The notes under the pieces were generated by a model. The model was not told where the DNA came from, ran no database searches, and saw nothing but the letters and a program-made list of their open reading frames with translations. 64,000 nucleotides of DNA from WQUF01 sp031549885 (lineage in GTDB: Bacteria > Bacillota > Clostridia > Clostridiales > Clostridiaceae). The translations under genes were made by a program, and so were the position numbers. The stretch covers positions 3,642 through 67,641 of the forward strand of contig JAVBPD010000006.1 in assembly GCA_031549885.1 (NCBI GenBank), in the 5' to 3' direction. Of the stretch, positions 43,178 to 51,962 are shown piece after piece. The stretch's first letter is position 1; the number at the start of each line of letters is the position of its first letter.

Positions 43178-43395
43178 ATGAAGAGAATAGTAATTTATGA
43201 TTTTATTTAAGCGAGCAGGGTATGGTGTGAGCCTGTATTAAAATATAAATGAAAAGAGTCTCTGAGATGCTATTAGCTTTTTGCGACCTAGCGGCATTTA
43301 TGCCTTAAAATTTAAGTGGACTTTAGTCAATTAGAGTGGTACCGCGGAATTTTTCGTCTCTTAATATTTTTTAAGAGGCTTTTTTATTTTTAAAA
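43178..43395 (+). promoter_or_regulatory. T-box riboswitch controlling argS
   Basis: The T-box sequence AGAGTGGTACCGCGG is at 43333-43347. Stem I can close by AGAGA (43182-43186) with TCTCT (43259-43263); AGTA (43189-43192) and GAA (43251-43253) match the specifier-loop E motif. The triplet in specifier position is AGA (43255-43257), an arginine codon, followed by G. The distal loop holds CAGGGTATGGTGTGAGCCTG. A terminator stem CTCTTAA / TTAAGAG with T run follows (43358-43390). Uncharged tRNA-Arg should allow read-through into argS. Confidence 0.93.
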
Positions 43396-43405
43396 GGAGG
43401 AAAAA

Positions 43406-45094
43406 ATGGACTATAAATTAATTTTTGCAGATGAATTAGAAAATCATACAAACTTAAACAAAGAAGATATACTAAACTTAATTGAAATACCTCCAAGGGA
43501 GGAAATGGGAGATTTTGCCTTTCCATGCTTTAAACTATCAAAAGAGATGAAAAAAGCTCCTAACATTATAGCACAGGATATAAAAGAAAAAATAAATAAT
43601 GAGGTTTTTGAAAAAAAAGAAGCATTAGGCCCATACATTAATGTATTTATTAAAAAATCCGTTTTAATAAAAAATACTATAGAAGAAATATTGACTCAAA
43701 AAGAAAACTATGGAAATTCTAGCATTGGAGAAAATAAAAATATACCAATAGATTTTTCATCTCCAAATATTGCAAAGCCTTTTCATTTAGGTCATCTTTC
43801 AACAACTGTCCTTGGGGCTTCAATATATAGAATTTACAAAGCTTTAGGGTACAATCCAATTGCTATAAATCACTTAGGAGATTGGGGAACACAATTTGGA
43901 AAATTAATATATGCCTATAACCACTGGGTGGATGAGGAAGCTTTAAATAATGATCCAATAAAGGAGCTTTTAAGAATTTATGTTAAATTCCATGAAGAAG
44001 CAGAAAAGGACCCATCTCTTGATGATGCAGCAAGAAAGCATTTTAAAAACCTTGAAGATGGAAACGAAGACGAAACTAAGCTTTGGAAGAGATTTACTGA
44101 GCTTTCTTTAAAGGAGTTTAAAAAGATTTATGACAGAATTGGTGTAAAGTTTGATTATTATCAAGGAGAAAGCTTTTACAATGATAAAATGGATAAAACC
44201 ATAAAGGAGCTTTCAGAAAAAGGATTATTAACGCAGTCTCAAGGAGCTGTTGTGGTAAATTTAGAAGAATACAACATGCCACCTTGCATCATAAAAAAAG
44301 CAGATGGTGCCACAATTTACGCAACCCGTGATTTAACGGCTGCAGAATATAGATATGAAAAATTTAAATTTTACAAATCCTTATATGTAGTTGCCATAGA
44401 TCAAGCTCTTCACTTTAAGCAAGTTTTTAAAACATTAGAATTAATGGGATATTCCTTTGCAAAAGATTGTATACATGTTGGTTATGGACTTGTAAGGTTT
44501 GCAGATAGAAAGCTTTCTACAAGAAAAGGAGAGGTTGTTTTTCTTGAGGAATTATTTAATGATGCCGTTAAAAGAGCAAGTGAAATAATTAAAGAAAAGA
44601 ACCCCAATCTTTCAAATAAAGAAGAAGTAGCTGAGAAAGTTGGAGTTGGCGCAATTATTTTCACATATTTAAAAAATAGCAAAGAAAAAGATATTATAAT
44701 AGATTGGAATGAAATGCTATCATTTGAAGGAGAAACAGGGCCTTATGTTCAATATGCTTATGCAAGAGGAAATTCTATTTTAGAAAAAGCAGGAGATTTA
44801 AAACAAGATGTGGATTATGAATTGTTAAATACAAATGAAGAAATTCAGCTTATAAAAACATTATCTAGCTTTAATAAAACTTTAATAGAAGCTATGGATA
44901 GACTTGAACCATTTGTAGTTACTAGATATGCTATAGATGTTGCGAAAAAATTTAATAAATTTTATAGTTCATGTGCTATACTAAATTCAGAAGATAATAT
45001 TAAATATGCTAGGTTGATGCTTGTAAAAGCTTGCAATCAAGTTATAAAAAATGCTTTATCAATTATTGGAGTGGAAGTTGTTCCAAAAATGTAA
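43406..45094 (+). CDS. argS: Arginyl-tRNA synthetase
   Basis: 562 residues, typical length, AAAGGAGG upstream. The N-terminal additional domain is followed by the class I catalytic core with FSSPNIAKPFHLGHLSTT (HIGH motif HLGHL) and AINHLGDWGTQFGKLIYAYN; the KMSKS-equivalent loop is ADRKLSTRKGEVV. The C-terminal anticodon domain has FEGETGPYVQYAYARG and ends in AxIxxL-type sequence. It attaches arginine to tRNA-Arg and is regulated by the T-box directly upstream. ylxP follows after 17 nt. Confidence 0.98.
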   Translation: MDYKLIFADELENHTNLNKEDILNLIEIPPREEMGDFAFPCFKLSKEMKKAPNIIAQDIKEKINNEVFEKKEALGPYINVFIKKSVLIKNTIEEILTQKENYGNSSIGENKNIPIDFSSPNIAKPFHLGHLSTTVLGASIYRIYKALGYNPIAINHLGDWGTQFGKLIYAYNHWVDEEALNNDPIKELLRIYVKFHEEAEKDPSLDDAARKHFKNLEDGNEDETKLWKRFTELSLKEFKKIYDRIGVKFDYYQGESFYNDKMDKTIKELSEKGLLTQSQGAVVVNLEEYNMPPCIIKKADGATIYATRDLTAAEYRYEKFKFYKSLYVVAIDQALHFKQVFKTLELMGYSFAKDCIHVGYGLVRFADRKLSTRKGEVVFLEELFNDAVKRASEIIKEKNPNLSNKEEVAEKVGVGAIIFTYLKNSKEKDIIIDWNEMLSFEGETGPYVQYAYARGNSILEKAGDLKQDVDYELLNTNEEIQLIKTLSSFNKTLIEAMDRLEPFVVTRYAIDVAKKFNKFYSSCAILNSEDNIKYARLMLVKACNQVIKNALSIIGVEVVPKM

Positions 45095-45111
45095 GCAAAA
45101 AAGGTGATTTT

Positions 45112-45396
45112 ATGGTCATTGGAGTTTTAATGTTTAAATTATATTTAGCTGAAGCCTTTTCACTTAAAGATAAAAGGCAAATTATAAAGAGTTTAAATGA
45201 AAGGCTAAGAAATAGATTTAATGTTTCTGTAGCTGAAACTGGCTTAAATGATATATGGAAAAATGCTCAAATATCAGTAGTATGCGTTTCAAATGATTCT
45301 ATCAATGTAGATAGCATGCTTTCAAAAGTTGTGAACTTTTTAGAAAATGATGGTAGATTTATAATTGAGGATTATTCTATAGAGAAGATACATTAA
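45112..45396 (+). CDS. ylxP: DUF503 (YlxP) family protein
   Basis: 94 residues from ATG 45112, with AAGGTGA upstream; a longer frame from 45031 would overlap argS out of frame. LYLAEAFSLKDKRQIIKSL, NRFNVSVAETGLNDIW and FIIEDYSIEKIH are the DUF503 pattern, a small ferredoxin-like alpha/beta fold. Members are often found near infB and rbfA and are thought to touch ribosome biogenesis; function is not proven. It is probably co-transcribed with argS and is closed by a terminator. Confidence 0.92.
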   Translation: MVIGVLMFKLYLAEAFSLKDKRQIIKSLNERLRNRFNVSVAETGLNDIWKNAQISVVCVSNDSINVDSMLSKVVNFLENDGRFIIEDYSIEKIH

Positions 45397-45397
45397 A

Positions 45398-45425
45398 GGG
45401 TTCAGACTGTTCTGAACCTTTTTAA
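45398..45425 (+). terminator. Terminator after ylxP
   Basis: GGGTTCAGA (45398-45406) pairs with TCTGAACCT (45411-45419) through one G-U pair; T residues follow. Confidence 0.8.
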
Positions 45426-45447
45426 ATTTTTAATTTTTATAAATAAA

Positions 45448-45475
45448 TTGATTTTTTAATTCAGTTTAGTATAAT
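45448..45475 (+). promoter_or_regulatory. Promoter of the P-loop protein gene
   Basis: TTGATT (45448-45453), 16-bp spacer, TATAAT (45470-45475), about 80 bp before the start codon. Confidence 0.55.
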
Positions 45476-45557
45476 AATATATATAGGTTGAAATAAAAAC
45501 CAAAAAAGTGTATAATTTGTGTAAACCTTTAAAAAAAAGATAGGGGTGTTATAAATA

Positions 45558-45974
45558 ATGGTGCATTTAATCATAGGTGAAAGAGGTAGTGGAAAATCAA
45601 AACAAATTATTGAGATGGCAAACCAAAAGGTGGAAAATTGCAGTGGTGACATTGTGTTTATTGATGATGATAATAGACCAATGCACGAAATTCATAGAAA
45701 CATTAGGTTTGTCACTACAAAAGAATATGACATAGTAAATTCTAGTAATTTCTATGGATTTCTTTGTGGAATCATGTCTCAAAACTATGACATTCAATAT
45801 ATTTTTGTTGATGGTATCTCTAATATTATTGAAAATGAGAATTTAAAAGATATGGACTGTCTATTTTCAAAGCTTGAAGAAATTGCAAAAAAATATAGTA
45901 TAGAATTTTATATAAGTGCCAATGCTACGGAGGTCATTCCTGAGTTTATGAGTAAATTTATTTATAAGCCATAG
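45558..45974 (+). CDS. Small P-loop NTP-binding protein
   Basis: 138 residues. MVHLIIGERGSGKSKQIIEM is a Walker A motif (GxxGxGKS) at the very N-terminus, and YIFVDGISNII near residue 80 looks like Walker B with Asp but without the following Glu. The protein is too short for a complete PilT or AAA ATPase and has no partner domain, though similar clostridial proteins exist. It may be a small nucleotide kinase-like or switch protein. Single gene between its own promoter and a strong terminator. Confidence 0.75.
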   Translation: MVHLIIGERGSGKSKQIIEMANQKVENCSGDIVFIDDDNRPMHEIHRNIRFVTTKEYDIVNSSNFYGFLCGIMSQNYDIQYIFVDGISNIIENENLKDMDCLFSKLEEIAKKYSIEFYISANATEVIPEFMSKFIYKP

Positions 45975-46033
45975 TGGAAATTTTTAGCAAGCACTTCATT
46001 TATTTTTTTGATAAAAAATATTTAAATACAGTT

Positions 46034-46066
46034 AAAAAAGGCTAGAATTATATTTTAGCCTTTTTT
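46034..46066. terminator. Bidirectional terminator
   Basis: AAAAAAGGCTA (46034-46044) pairs perfectly with TAGCCTTTTTT (46056-46066). Shared by the convergent P-loop and pepT genes. Confidence 0.9.
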
Positions 46067-46074
46067 AATTGAAA

Positions 46075-47301
46075 TTAATATACAAACTTTTGAACTAAAT
46101 TTACAATAACATCTACAGCTTTAACCATTGATTGGATAGGAATATATTCAAATCTTCCATGAAAATTTTCGCCACCAGTAAACATATTTGGAGTTGGAAT
46201 GCCCATATAAGATAAACTTGCACCATCAGTACCACCGCGTATAGGTTGTATTTTTGGAGTTACACCGCATTCAACCATGGCGCTTTTTAAATTATCTATT
46301 AAAAACATTACAGGTTCAATTTTTTCTTTCATGTTAAAATACTGGTCAGATATTGTAAGCTTAATTAATTCATTATTCATATTGTTATTTATATCTTTTA
46401 TGATATTTTTTAAAAATACTTTTCTATTTTCAAAATTTTTTATATCAAAGTCTCGAATAATTATTTCTACAACTGTCTGTTCACAAGATCCATTTATAGA
46501 AGTAACGTGATAAAAGCCTTCATATTTTTCAGTATTTTGTGGAGTTTCATATATTGGAAGTTTATTTATTAATTCATTGGCAATTAAAATGGAATTAATC
46601 ATTTTATTTTTAGCAGTACCAGGATGGACGCTTTTTCCCTGAATTGTAACCTTTGCAAATGCAGCGTTGAAATTCTCATACTCAATTTCACCAATGGAGC
46701 CGCCATCTACTGTGTAAGCATAATCTACATCAAAAATTTTTAAGTTTATATATTTTGTTCCTCTGCTAATTTCTTCATCAGGAGTAAAACAAATTTTTAT
46801 ATTTCCATGTTTTATTTCAGGATGAGATGTTAAATATTCAACAGCAGTCATTATCTCTGCTATTCCAGCTTTGTCGTCTGCACCTAAAAGCGTTGTTCCA
46901 TCAGTTGTAATAAGATCATTTCCAATGTAATTTTTAAGTTCTGGGAATTCTTTAGGAGATAAAATTGAGTTTTTTTCCTCATTAAGAATTATGTTATTTC
47001 CATCATAATTTTTGATTATTTTAACATTTATATTTTTGCCTTCAGCATCTGGAGATGTATCCATATGAGCAACCAACCCGAGAGATTTCCCATTATGATT
47101 TTCACAATTTGATGGCAAGGTACCAACTACATACCCATTATCATCTAAACTTACATCCTTTAAACCTAAAGATATAAGCTCATCTTTAAGTACATTTGCA
47201 AGCATAATTTGCCCGTCTGTTGAAGGAACTTTTTCACTTAAGTTATCTGATTTTGTATCATATGACACATATTTAAGAAACTTTTCTACAACTTTATACA
47301 T
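46075..47301 (-). CDS. pepT: Peptidase T (tripeptidase)
   Basis: 408 residues from ATG 47301 with GGAGG 7 nt upstream. This is an M20 metallopeptidase with all zinc ligands visible: HMDTSPDAEG (His, near 80), GADDKAGIAEIM (bridging Asp), CFTPDEEISRGTKY (catalytic and ligand Glu), DYAYTVDGGSIGEI (Asp) and MFTGGENFHGRFEYIP (His). PepT releases N-terminal residues from tripeptides, feeding amino-acid fermentation. It is a cytoplasmic, single-gene unit. Confidence 0.96.
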   Translation of the reverse strand: MYKVVEKFLKYVSYDTKSDNLSEKVPSTDGQIMLANVLKDELISLGLKDVSLDDNGYVVGTLPSNCENHNGKSLGLVAHMDTSPDAEGKNINVKIIKNYDGNNIILNEEKNSILSPKEFPELKNYIGNDLITTDGTTLLGADDKAGIAEIMTAVEYLTSHPEIKHGNIKICFTPDEEISRGTKYINLKIFDVDYAYTVDGGSIGEIEYENFNAAFAKVTIQGKSVHPGTAKNKMINSILIANELINKLPIYETPQNTEKYEGFYHVTSINGSCEQTVVEIIIRDFDIKNFENRKVFLKNIIKDINNNMNNELIKLTISDQYFNMKEKIEPVMFLIDNLKSAMVECGVTPKIQPIRGGTDGASLSYMGIPTPNMFTGGENFHGRFEYIPIQSMVKAVDVIVNLVQKFVY

Positions 47302-47598
47302 GTGCAATCCTCCATAAATATAATATATAATTATAACACAGCATAAAATTAAACAAAGATATTTTTTTTATTATTTTAAGACTATAATCAATATTAAAAC
47401 ATAATATTTATTATTTAAAAATATTACTTATATTGGGTATAAATAAAAAAACAATATGAATTTTGCTTTGCAAACGACAAATATCTTTTGCCATATGTTA
47501 AATTTTTGTGTTTTCACCACAATTATTGAAAATGTGGGCTAAATATGCTAAAGTAATTAATAACAATTATTATATACTCACTTTTGGAGGAGTAGTGT

Positions 47599-50500
47599 AT
47601 GCGAAGTTTTCTAAGCATATTCATTATTTTAAACGTATTCTTTTTTCTATTCATAAATAGCAGTGCATATGGCAGTGAAATAAATAGTAACTCTATTGTT
47701 GTAAATATTGAATCTACTGACAAACTTAATGAAGAAAATATACTTACAACAAACAATATTAAGGCTTTTTGTGAAAATGAAGATGGGACGAATAGAATTG
47801 TGAAAGATTTTATATATAAGGACAAAATAATATTTAAAGATATTAAAAATGGATCTTATAAAGTAGGCCTAATTTTACCGGATAATTTAAAAGCTTTATC
47901 ACAAGAGGTACAAACTGTTGATGTTGATAATAAAAGCAAAAGCGTAAATTTTCAAATAGAAAAAGTTAATGATAAAGAAAGAATTGTTATAAATATAAAT
48001 AGCGATTTTGATAGTCAGTTTAATATAATCATAAAAGATAAAACTGGAAACATCATCAATGAGTCAAAAGTCAAATCAAATTGTCCTCAAAATTTTTATG
48101 ATATATCTAAAGGTGATTACACTGTTGAACTTGTTAAAGACCAATCTTTTACTTCGGACAATCCTCTAATAAAAAATATTACATTGAAGGATGATGATTC
48201 CCAAAAAATAGATTTTAATGTAAAAAAGTCTAGTGATCAAGTTAAAGGAAATGTAATTTATCAATTAATCATTAAAAATGAAGGTGGAAAAATTATAAAT
48301 GGTGATTTTCAATCTAAATTGCTTATAACAGGTGATGGTTATAACAATACAGTAGACATAAGACCATTTGATAGCGTTTTTCTAAATTTAAAAAAGGGAC
48401 AATATAATTTTCAAATAATTTTACCGGAAAATATTAAAAACTTATATTCAATTGAAAATTTAATTTTAAATATAGATGAAAATAATATAACAAAGCTTGA
48501 ACAATATGGCATAAAGAAAAACAATGGGGATATTAAAGTTGTTTTAAATTATAAGAATGATGGAAAGTTTAATTCTAAAATATATAAGGATGATAAATTA
48601 TTTAAAAATTTAGATTTATCAAATGGTGAAAATGACTTAGGAATACTTAACAATGGAAAATATAGCATTATTGTTGATATGCCATGTCATGAAGGTGAAA
48701 AGGAAATTTATGATTTTGAAGTAAACTCAAATTCGAATGTAATTAACATGGTTTTACAATGCCATATTAAAAAGGTTAATATAAAATTAAATATTGAAAA
48801 TGATGCTTTAAGCAGCGAAGAATTTACTGTGCTTGTTACAAAACCTAATTTAGAAAAAGAACAAATAAAGGTAAAACAAGGACAAACATTGCAATATGAA
48901 GCTGATTCTTTAGGCTTATACACATTTAAAATGAAAGAAACTGATGGTTATTTATTTCAAGATGGAACAAAAGTTATAAATGTAACAGAAAATTCTCAAG
49001 ATGCTAATATTATTTTCAAAGGCTTAAAAAATAAGTTTAAACTAAAATTAAATGCAAAAGTATATGATGAAAAAAATAATTTAGTTAATGAATTAGATAA
49101 ATCATTTCCATTTAAAATTATAGACGATGACAATCCTAATATAAATTATACAGGCCAAATTAAGAATGGGACAAGTTTTCAAAGAACATTAACTGAGGGA
49201 AATTATTTAATTGTGTTTGATCAAAATTATGAATATAGTTATAAAATTTCAAATCCTCTTATTTCTTTAAACCAAGATGTAAATGTTGATGTAAGAATTG
49301 AAAAAAAAACAGATAAAAAAAAGCATAAAATTGATTTAAGCTTAGATTTAAAAGATTCAGATGGTAAAAAAATTAATGACAATGCTTTATTTAAATTTTC
49401 CTTGAAGAATAAAGATACTGGTGAACTTGTGAGTGATTTTGCAAATTCAAAAAATATTTGGACAAGTATTTTTTCAGAAGGAAATTGTTTATTAGAGTTT
49501 AAAGAGGTAAATGGATATAAATTTAAAAATGGTGGTAAAATTGATTTAAACTTAAATATAGATATGAATTTAACTATGGAAATTGAAAAGACCAATGTTA
49601 AATCTATTAACCACGATTTAAATATAGGGGTTGCCATAAAGGGCACAGATGGAAAAAATTTAGCTGAAAGCAAAAAAATTGGATTAACTATTAAAAGCGT
49701 AAAGGGCAATTATAATGAAAGATTTGAATTAGTATCAGGGGTTAACATGACAAAATCGCTTCCTGAAGGAAGTTATATGGTGACTTTTGACGATATGGAA
49801 AATTATTATCAAGAATTTTTAAATCCAATAGCTATAGATTTAACGAAGGATGTAGGTTTAAATTTATCATATATTAAGGCTATACAAAATAAGTTAATTG
49901 AGAGTGAGATTTATGTCTCTTATGTAGATGAATTTAAGAATAAAATATATGATAATCTAAAGGCAATAGTAAACGATAATGAAGAATTTGACTTAAAAGC
50001 TAATGTTAAAAATATTGTAAAGCTAAATGTTGGATTAAATAAAATTAAAATAATCCCTAATGATGGATCTAGAGTGGTTGAAGAAACTAAAAATGTCATA
50101 ATTAATTCTAGCAGCAATAAGATTTTGTTTAATGTAGAAAAGATAAATAAGAAGTCAAATTTAAATGTTTATTCAACTGTTGTTTTAGAAAATGAATTAA
50201 GTGCAAACTTCAATGAACAAATATATGGTAAAGTTTACAAAAATGATGAAATAGTAAAAGAAATCACTTTAAATGCTAATTCGGAAACTGCTATTGAAAA
50301 CTTAGATGTAGGAATATATAAAATAGTATTTTCAACATCTAATAAATATTATGATTTGATACCAAAGGAACAAATTTTAATGGTTAGAGAAAATGAAATA
50401 AACAAAGCTCGTTTAACTATTGTTTTAAAAGAATCATTACCACTAAATGATATTAATACTACTACTGCTGTGATGAGAAATACAGGAGGTAAAACAGAAA

Positions 50501-50769
50501 ATACAACTAATTCCACAAATAAAACAAACACCACAATTAATTTAACAAGTTCGGGAAATGCAGGTAAAGATTTAGACCAAAATGATTCAAGGGCAATAGG
50601 TAATGTTATAAATGGAGAGGTAGCGGCATCATCTAATTTTTTATACTATCTTGTAGGTAATTTAGTTTCTGGATTAGGTTTAGGATTGGGAATATTTAGC
50701 TTAAATCCAAATATAAATGTTTTTAAAAGGCCATTTAAATATATAATGAAAAAATTAGGTTTTAAATAA
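47599..50769 (+). CDS. Large secreted, membrane-anchored repeat protein
   Basis: 1056 residues, GGAGGAG upstream. A signal peptide (LSIFIILNVFFFLFINSSAYGSE) is followed by about nine beta-rich repeats of roughly 100 residues, each with a pattern like F..L..G.Y.V.F.......Y..., resembling transthyretin/Cna-B-type surface domains. Examples are FQRTLTEGNYLIVFDQNYEY and TKSLPEGSYMVTFDDMENYY. Near 970-1005 there is a Thr/Asn-rich linker, then one hydrophobic segment (FLYYLVGNLVSGLGLGLGIF) and a basic tail. No LPxTG sortase motif is present, so it is held in the membrane. Probably a stalk-like surface protein of unknown partner. Confidence 0.75.
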   Translation: MRSFLSIFIILNVFFFLFINSSAYGSEINSNSIVVNIESTDKLNEENILTTNNIKAFCENEDGTNRIVKDFIYKDKIIFKDIKNGSYKVGLILPDNLKALSQEVQTVDVDNKSKSVNFQIEKVNDKERIVININSDFDSQFNIIIKDKTGNIINESKVKSNCPQNFYDISKGDYTVELVKDQSFTSDNPLIKNITLKDDDSQKIDFNVKKSSDQVKGNVIYQLIIKNEGGKIINGDFQSKLLITGDGYNNTVDIRPFDSVFLNLKKGQYNFQIILPENIKNLYSIENLILNIDENNITKLEQYGIKKNNGDIKVVLNYKNDGKFNSKIYKDDKLFKNLDLSNGENDLGILNNGKYSIIVDMPCHEGEKEIYDFEVNSNSNVINMVLQCHIKKVNIKLNIENDALSSEEFTVLVTKPNLEKEQIKVKQGQTLQYEADSLGLYTFKMKETDGYLFQDGTKVINVTENSQDANIIFKGLKNKFKLKLNAKVYDEKNNLVNELDKSFPFKIIDDDNPNINYTGQIKNGTSFQRTLTEGNYLIVFDQNYEYSYKISNPLISLNQDVNVDVRIEKKTDKKKHKIDLSLDLKDSDGKKINDNALFKFSLKNKDTGELVSDFANSKNIWTSIFSEGNCLLEFKEVNGYKFKNGGKIDLNLNIDMNLTMEIEKTNVKSINHDLNIGVAIKGTDGKNLAESKKIGLTIKSVKGNYNERFELVSGVNMTKSLPEGSYMVTFDDMENYYQEFLNPIAIDLTKDVGLNLSYIKAIQNKLIESEIYVSYVDEFKNKIYDNLKAIVNDNEEFDLKANVKNIVKLNVGLNKIKIIPNDGSRVVEETKNVIINSSSNKILFNVEKINKKSNLNVYSTVVLENELSANFNEQIYGKVYKNDEIVKEITLNANSETAIENLDVGIYKIVFSTSNKYYDLIPKEQILMVRENEINKARLTIVLKESLPLNDINTTTAVMRNTGGKTENTTNSTNKTNTTINLTSSGNAGKDLDQNDSRAIGNVINGEVAASSNFLYYLVGNLVSGLGLGLGIFSLNPNINVFKRPFKYIMKKLGFK

Positions 50770-50775
50770 GTTTTT

Positions 50776-50820
50776 AAATGAAATTAATCATTGTTCTAAA
50801 AATGGTTAATTTCATTTTTG
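50776..50820 (+). terminator. Terminator of the surface-protein gene
   Basis: 50776-50792 pairs with 50801-50817 (AAATGAAATTAATCATT against AATGGTTAATTTCATTT, with G-U pairs), followed by T residues. Confidence 0.85.
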
Positions 50821-51151
50821 TTTTTTAGAAATATTATATTTTGTCAAATTATCATGAATTTTTAGTTTAATTGATTATTAAACATTATTATTAAAACATA
50901 AATAGTATATATTTGAATTTATATTAACATTATCGATTGCTAAAGCAAATAAAAGATTATATTTTAATAATTACATACCTACTAATATAAGAATAATGTT
51001 TAAAATAAGGATATCATAAAATATTTATTTAAATTTATACGAAATTTAAGTTATGAAAAAATAACAATTTATATAAAATTGACTTATAATATTAGTGTAT
51101 AATTTATCTTTTAAAGATAAAAATAAAAAAACTTAGTGAGGGAGAAATATT
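50821..51151. other. Intergenic region upstream of the YjgB-like gene
   Basis: About 330 AT-rich bases without a credible gene. Near its end lie TTGACT (51079-51084), two TATAAT hexamers and a 19-bp palindrome (51103-51121). Confidence 0.5.
51103..51121. repeat. Perfect 19-bp palindrome before the YjgB-like gene
   Basis: TTTATCTTT, a single T, then AAAGATAAA. It lies 31 bp upstream of the ATG and just after a TATAAT hexamer, so it is a candidate operator or 5' mRNA hairpin. Confidence 0.55.
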
Positions 51152-51721
51152 ATGAAAAAATTACTAGGTAGCATGTCAATTACTTTAAGTTTATGTTTAC
51201 TTTTTTCTTTTCTATTTGTAAGCTTTGGTAGCAAAAATGTTTCAGCTGCCACAGCAGCATCAACTTTGCAATCAATTGTAGCATCTGCTAAAAATGGAAA
51301 AGTGATAAACTGTGACTATGCTGTTAAGACATCAAATGTTGGAACTATTATGAATATATGGGGGAAACCTGATTCAAACAATTATGTAGCAGCTGCTAAA
51401 GGTACTTATGCTGTTTATAGTAAGAAAGGCGTTGTATTTGGCTATAACAAAGGAATGCAAATTTTTGAAGTGCGTGACACAAATAGTGCATCTTTAAGCC
51501 ATATTACTTATAGCGACATTCAAAAGTTATTGGGAAAACCTCAATATGAATCAAAAGACATTTTAGGTTATAGAATAATTGGATATGCAGTATCAAGTTC
51601 TTATAAACTTGAATTTGTTTTATACAATAATACTAATAGTGCTAAAATAGATCATTACAATGTATTATATCCTGCTGGAACAGTTAATAGCATGGCAGAT
51701 GATCCTGGACGTCAATGGTAA
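51152..51721 (+). CDS. Secreted YjgB family (DUF4309) protein
   Basis: 189 residues, GAGGGAG upstream. A signal peptide (GSMSITLSLCLLFSFLFVSF, cleavage near NVSAATA) precedes a domain with the YjgB pattern: LQSIVASAKNGKVINCDYAV, MNIWGKPDSNNYVAAAKGTY, YSKKGVVFGYNKGMQIFEVR and HITYSDIQKLLGKPQYE. The family is found in Bacillus and Clostridium secretomes; its function is unknown. It is a single-gene unit with a possible palindromic operator and is followed by a strong hairpin. Confidence 0.88.
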   Translation: MKKLLGSMSITLSLCLLFSFLFVSFGSKNVSAATAASTLQSIVASAKNGKVINCDYAVKTSNVGTIMNIWGKPDSNNYVAAAKGTYAVYSKKGVVFGYNKGMQIFEVRDTNSASLSHITYSDIQKLLGKPQYESKDILGYRIIGYAVSSSYKLEFVLYNNTNSAKIDHYNVLYPAGTVNSMADDPGRQW

Positions 51722-51752
51722 AATGATGTTAAACGAATAATATAAACATATA

Positions 51753-51782
51753 GATGCTTAATGCCTTTTGGTATTAAGCATC
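51753..51782 (+). terminator. Hairpin after the YjgB-like gene
   Basis: GATGCTTAATGCC (51753-51765), loop TTTT, GGTATTAAGCATC (51770-51782): 13 bp with one G-U pair. The T tract is weak. Its 3' arm holds the -35 of the next promoter. Confidence 0.7.
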
Positions 51783-51796
51783 ATTTATGTTATAAT
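51768..51796 (+). promoter_or_regulatory. Promoter of the MFS efflux unit
   Basis: TTGGTA (51768-51773), 17-bp spacer, perfect TATAAT (51791-51796). Transcription would begin near 51803. Confidence 0.65.
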
Positions 51797-51844
51797 AATA
51801 TATATCATGAAGGCAAAAAAATAATATTTGAGGTGATTTGGTTT

Positions 51845-51883
51845 ATGAGGCTTTGCATTGTTTTAGCTCCATGCAGAGTCTAA
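51845..51883 (+). CDS. 12-residue leader peptide of the MFS efflux gene
   Basis: ATG at 51845 to TAA at 51881-51883 encodes MRLCIVLAPCRV. A strong ribosome binding site GAGGTGAT (51830-51837) sits 8 nt upstream. The frame overlaps segments 1 and 2 of a set of alternative RNA stems. Short peptides in this position before drug-efflux, methylase or ABC-F genes control them by drug-dependent ribosome stalling; that role is inferred from position and structure here. The inducing drug cannot be told from the sequence. Confidence 0.7.
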   Translation: MRLCIVLAPCRV

Positions 51884-51960
51884 TTTTTTGTGCATGGAGC
51901 AGTAAACTTATCAATTATTAGACTTTGCATTTCTTAAATAAAATAATTTAAGGAGCAAAG
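51849..51960 (+). promoter_or_regulatory. Attenuator with competing stems that masks the efflux gene's ribosome binding site
   Basis: Possible pairings: 51849-51858 with 51871-51880 (10 bp, two G-U); 51866-51875 with 51891-51900 (perfect 10 bp); 51871-51884 with 51917-51930 (14 bp, one G-U). Finally CTTTGC (51923-51928) pairs with GCAAAG (51955-51960) and CTTAAAT (51933-51939) with ATTTAAG (51946-51952), which buries AAGGAG (51950-51955). The 14-bp pairing takes the 5' arm out of the masking hairpin, so a leader-stalled ribosome could free the site. Confidence 0.75.
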
Positions 51961-51962
51961 TT

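Noticed and set aside
49239..49709. 156-codon minus-strand frame inside the surface-protein gene
   Set aside because: It is the antisense shadow of an AT-rich repeat gene, with a hydrophobic artefact composition.
51808..51825. 5-codon frame (MKAKK) upstream of the efflux leader peptide
   Set aside because: No ribosome binding site, and it does not overlap the paired segments.
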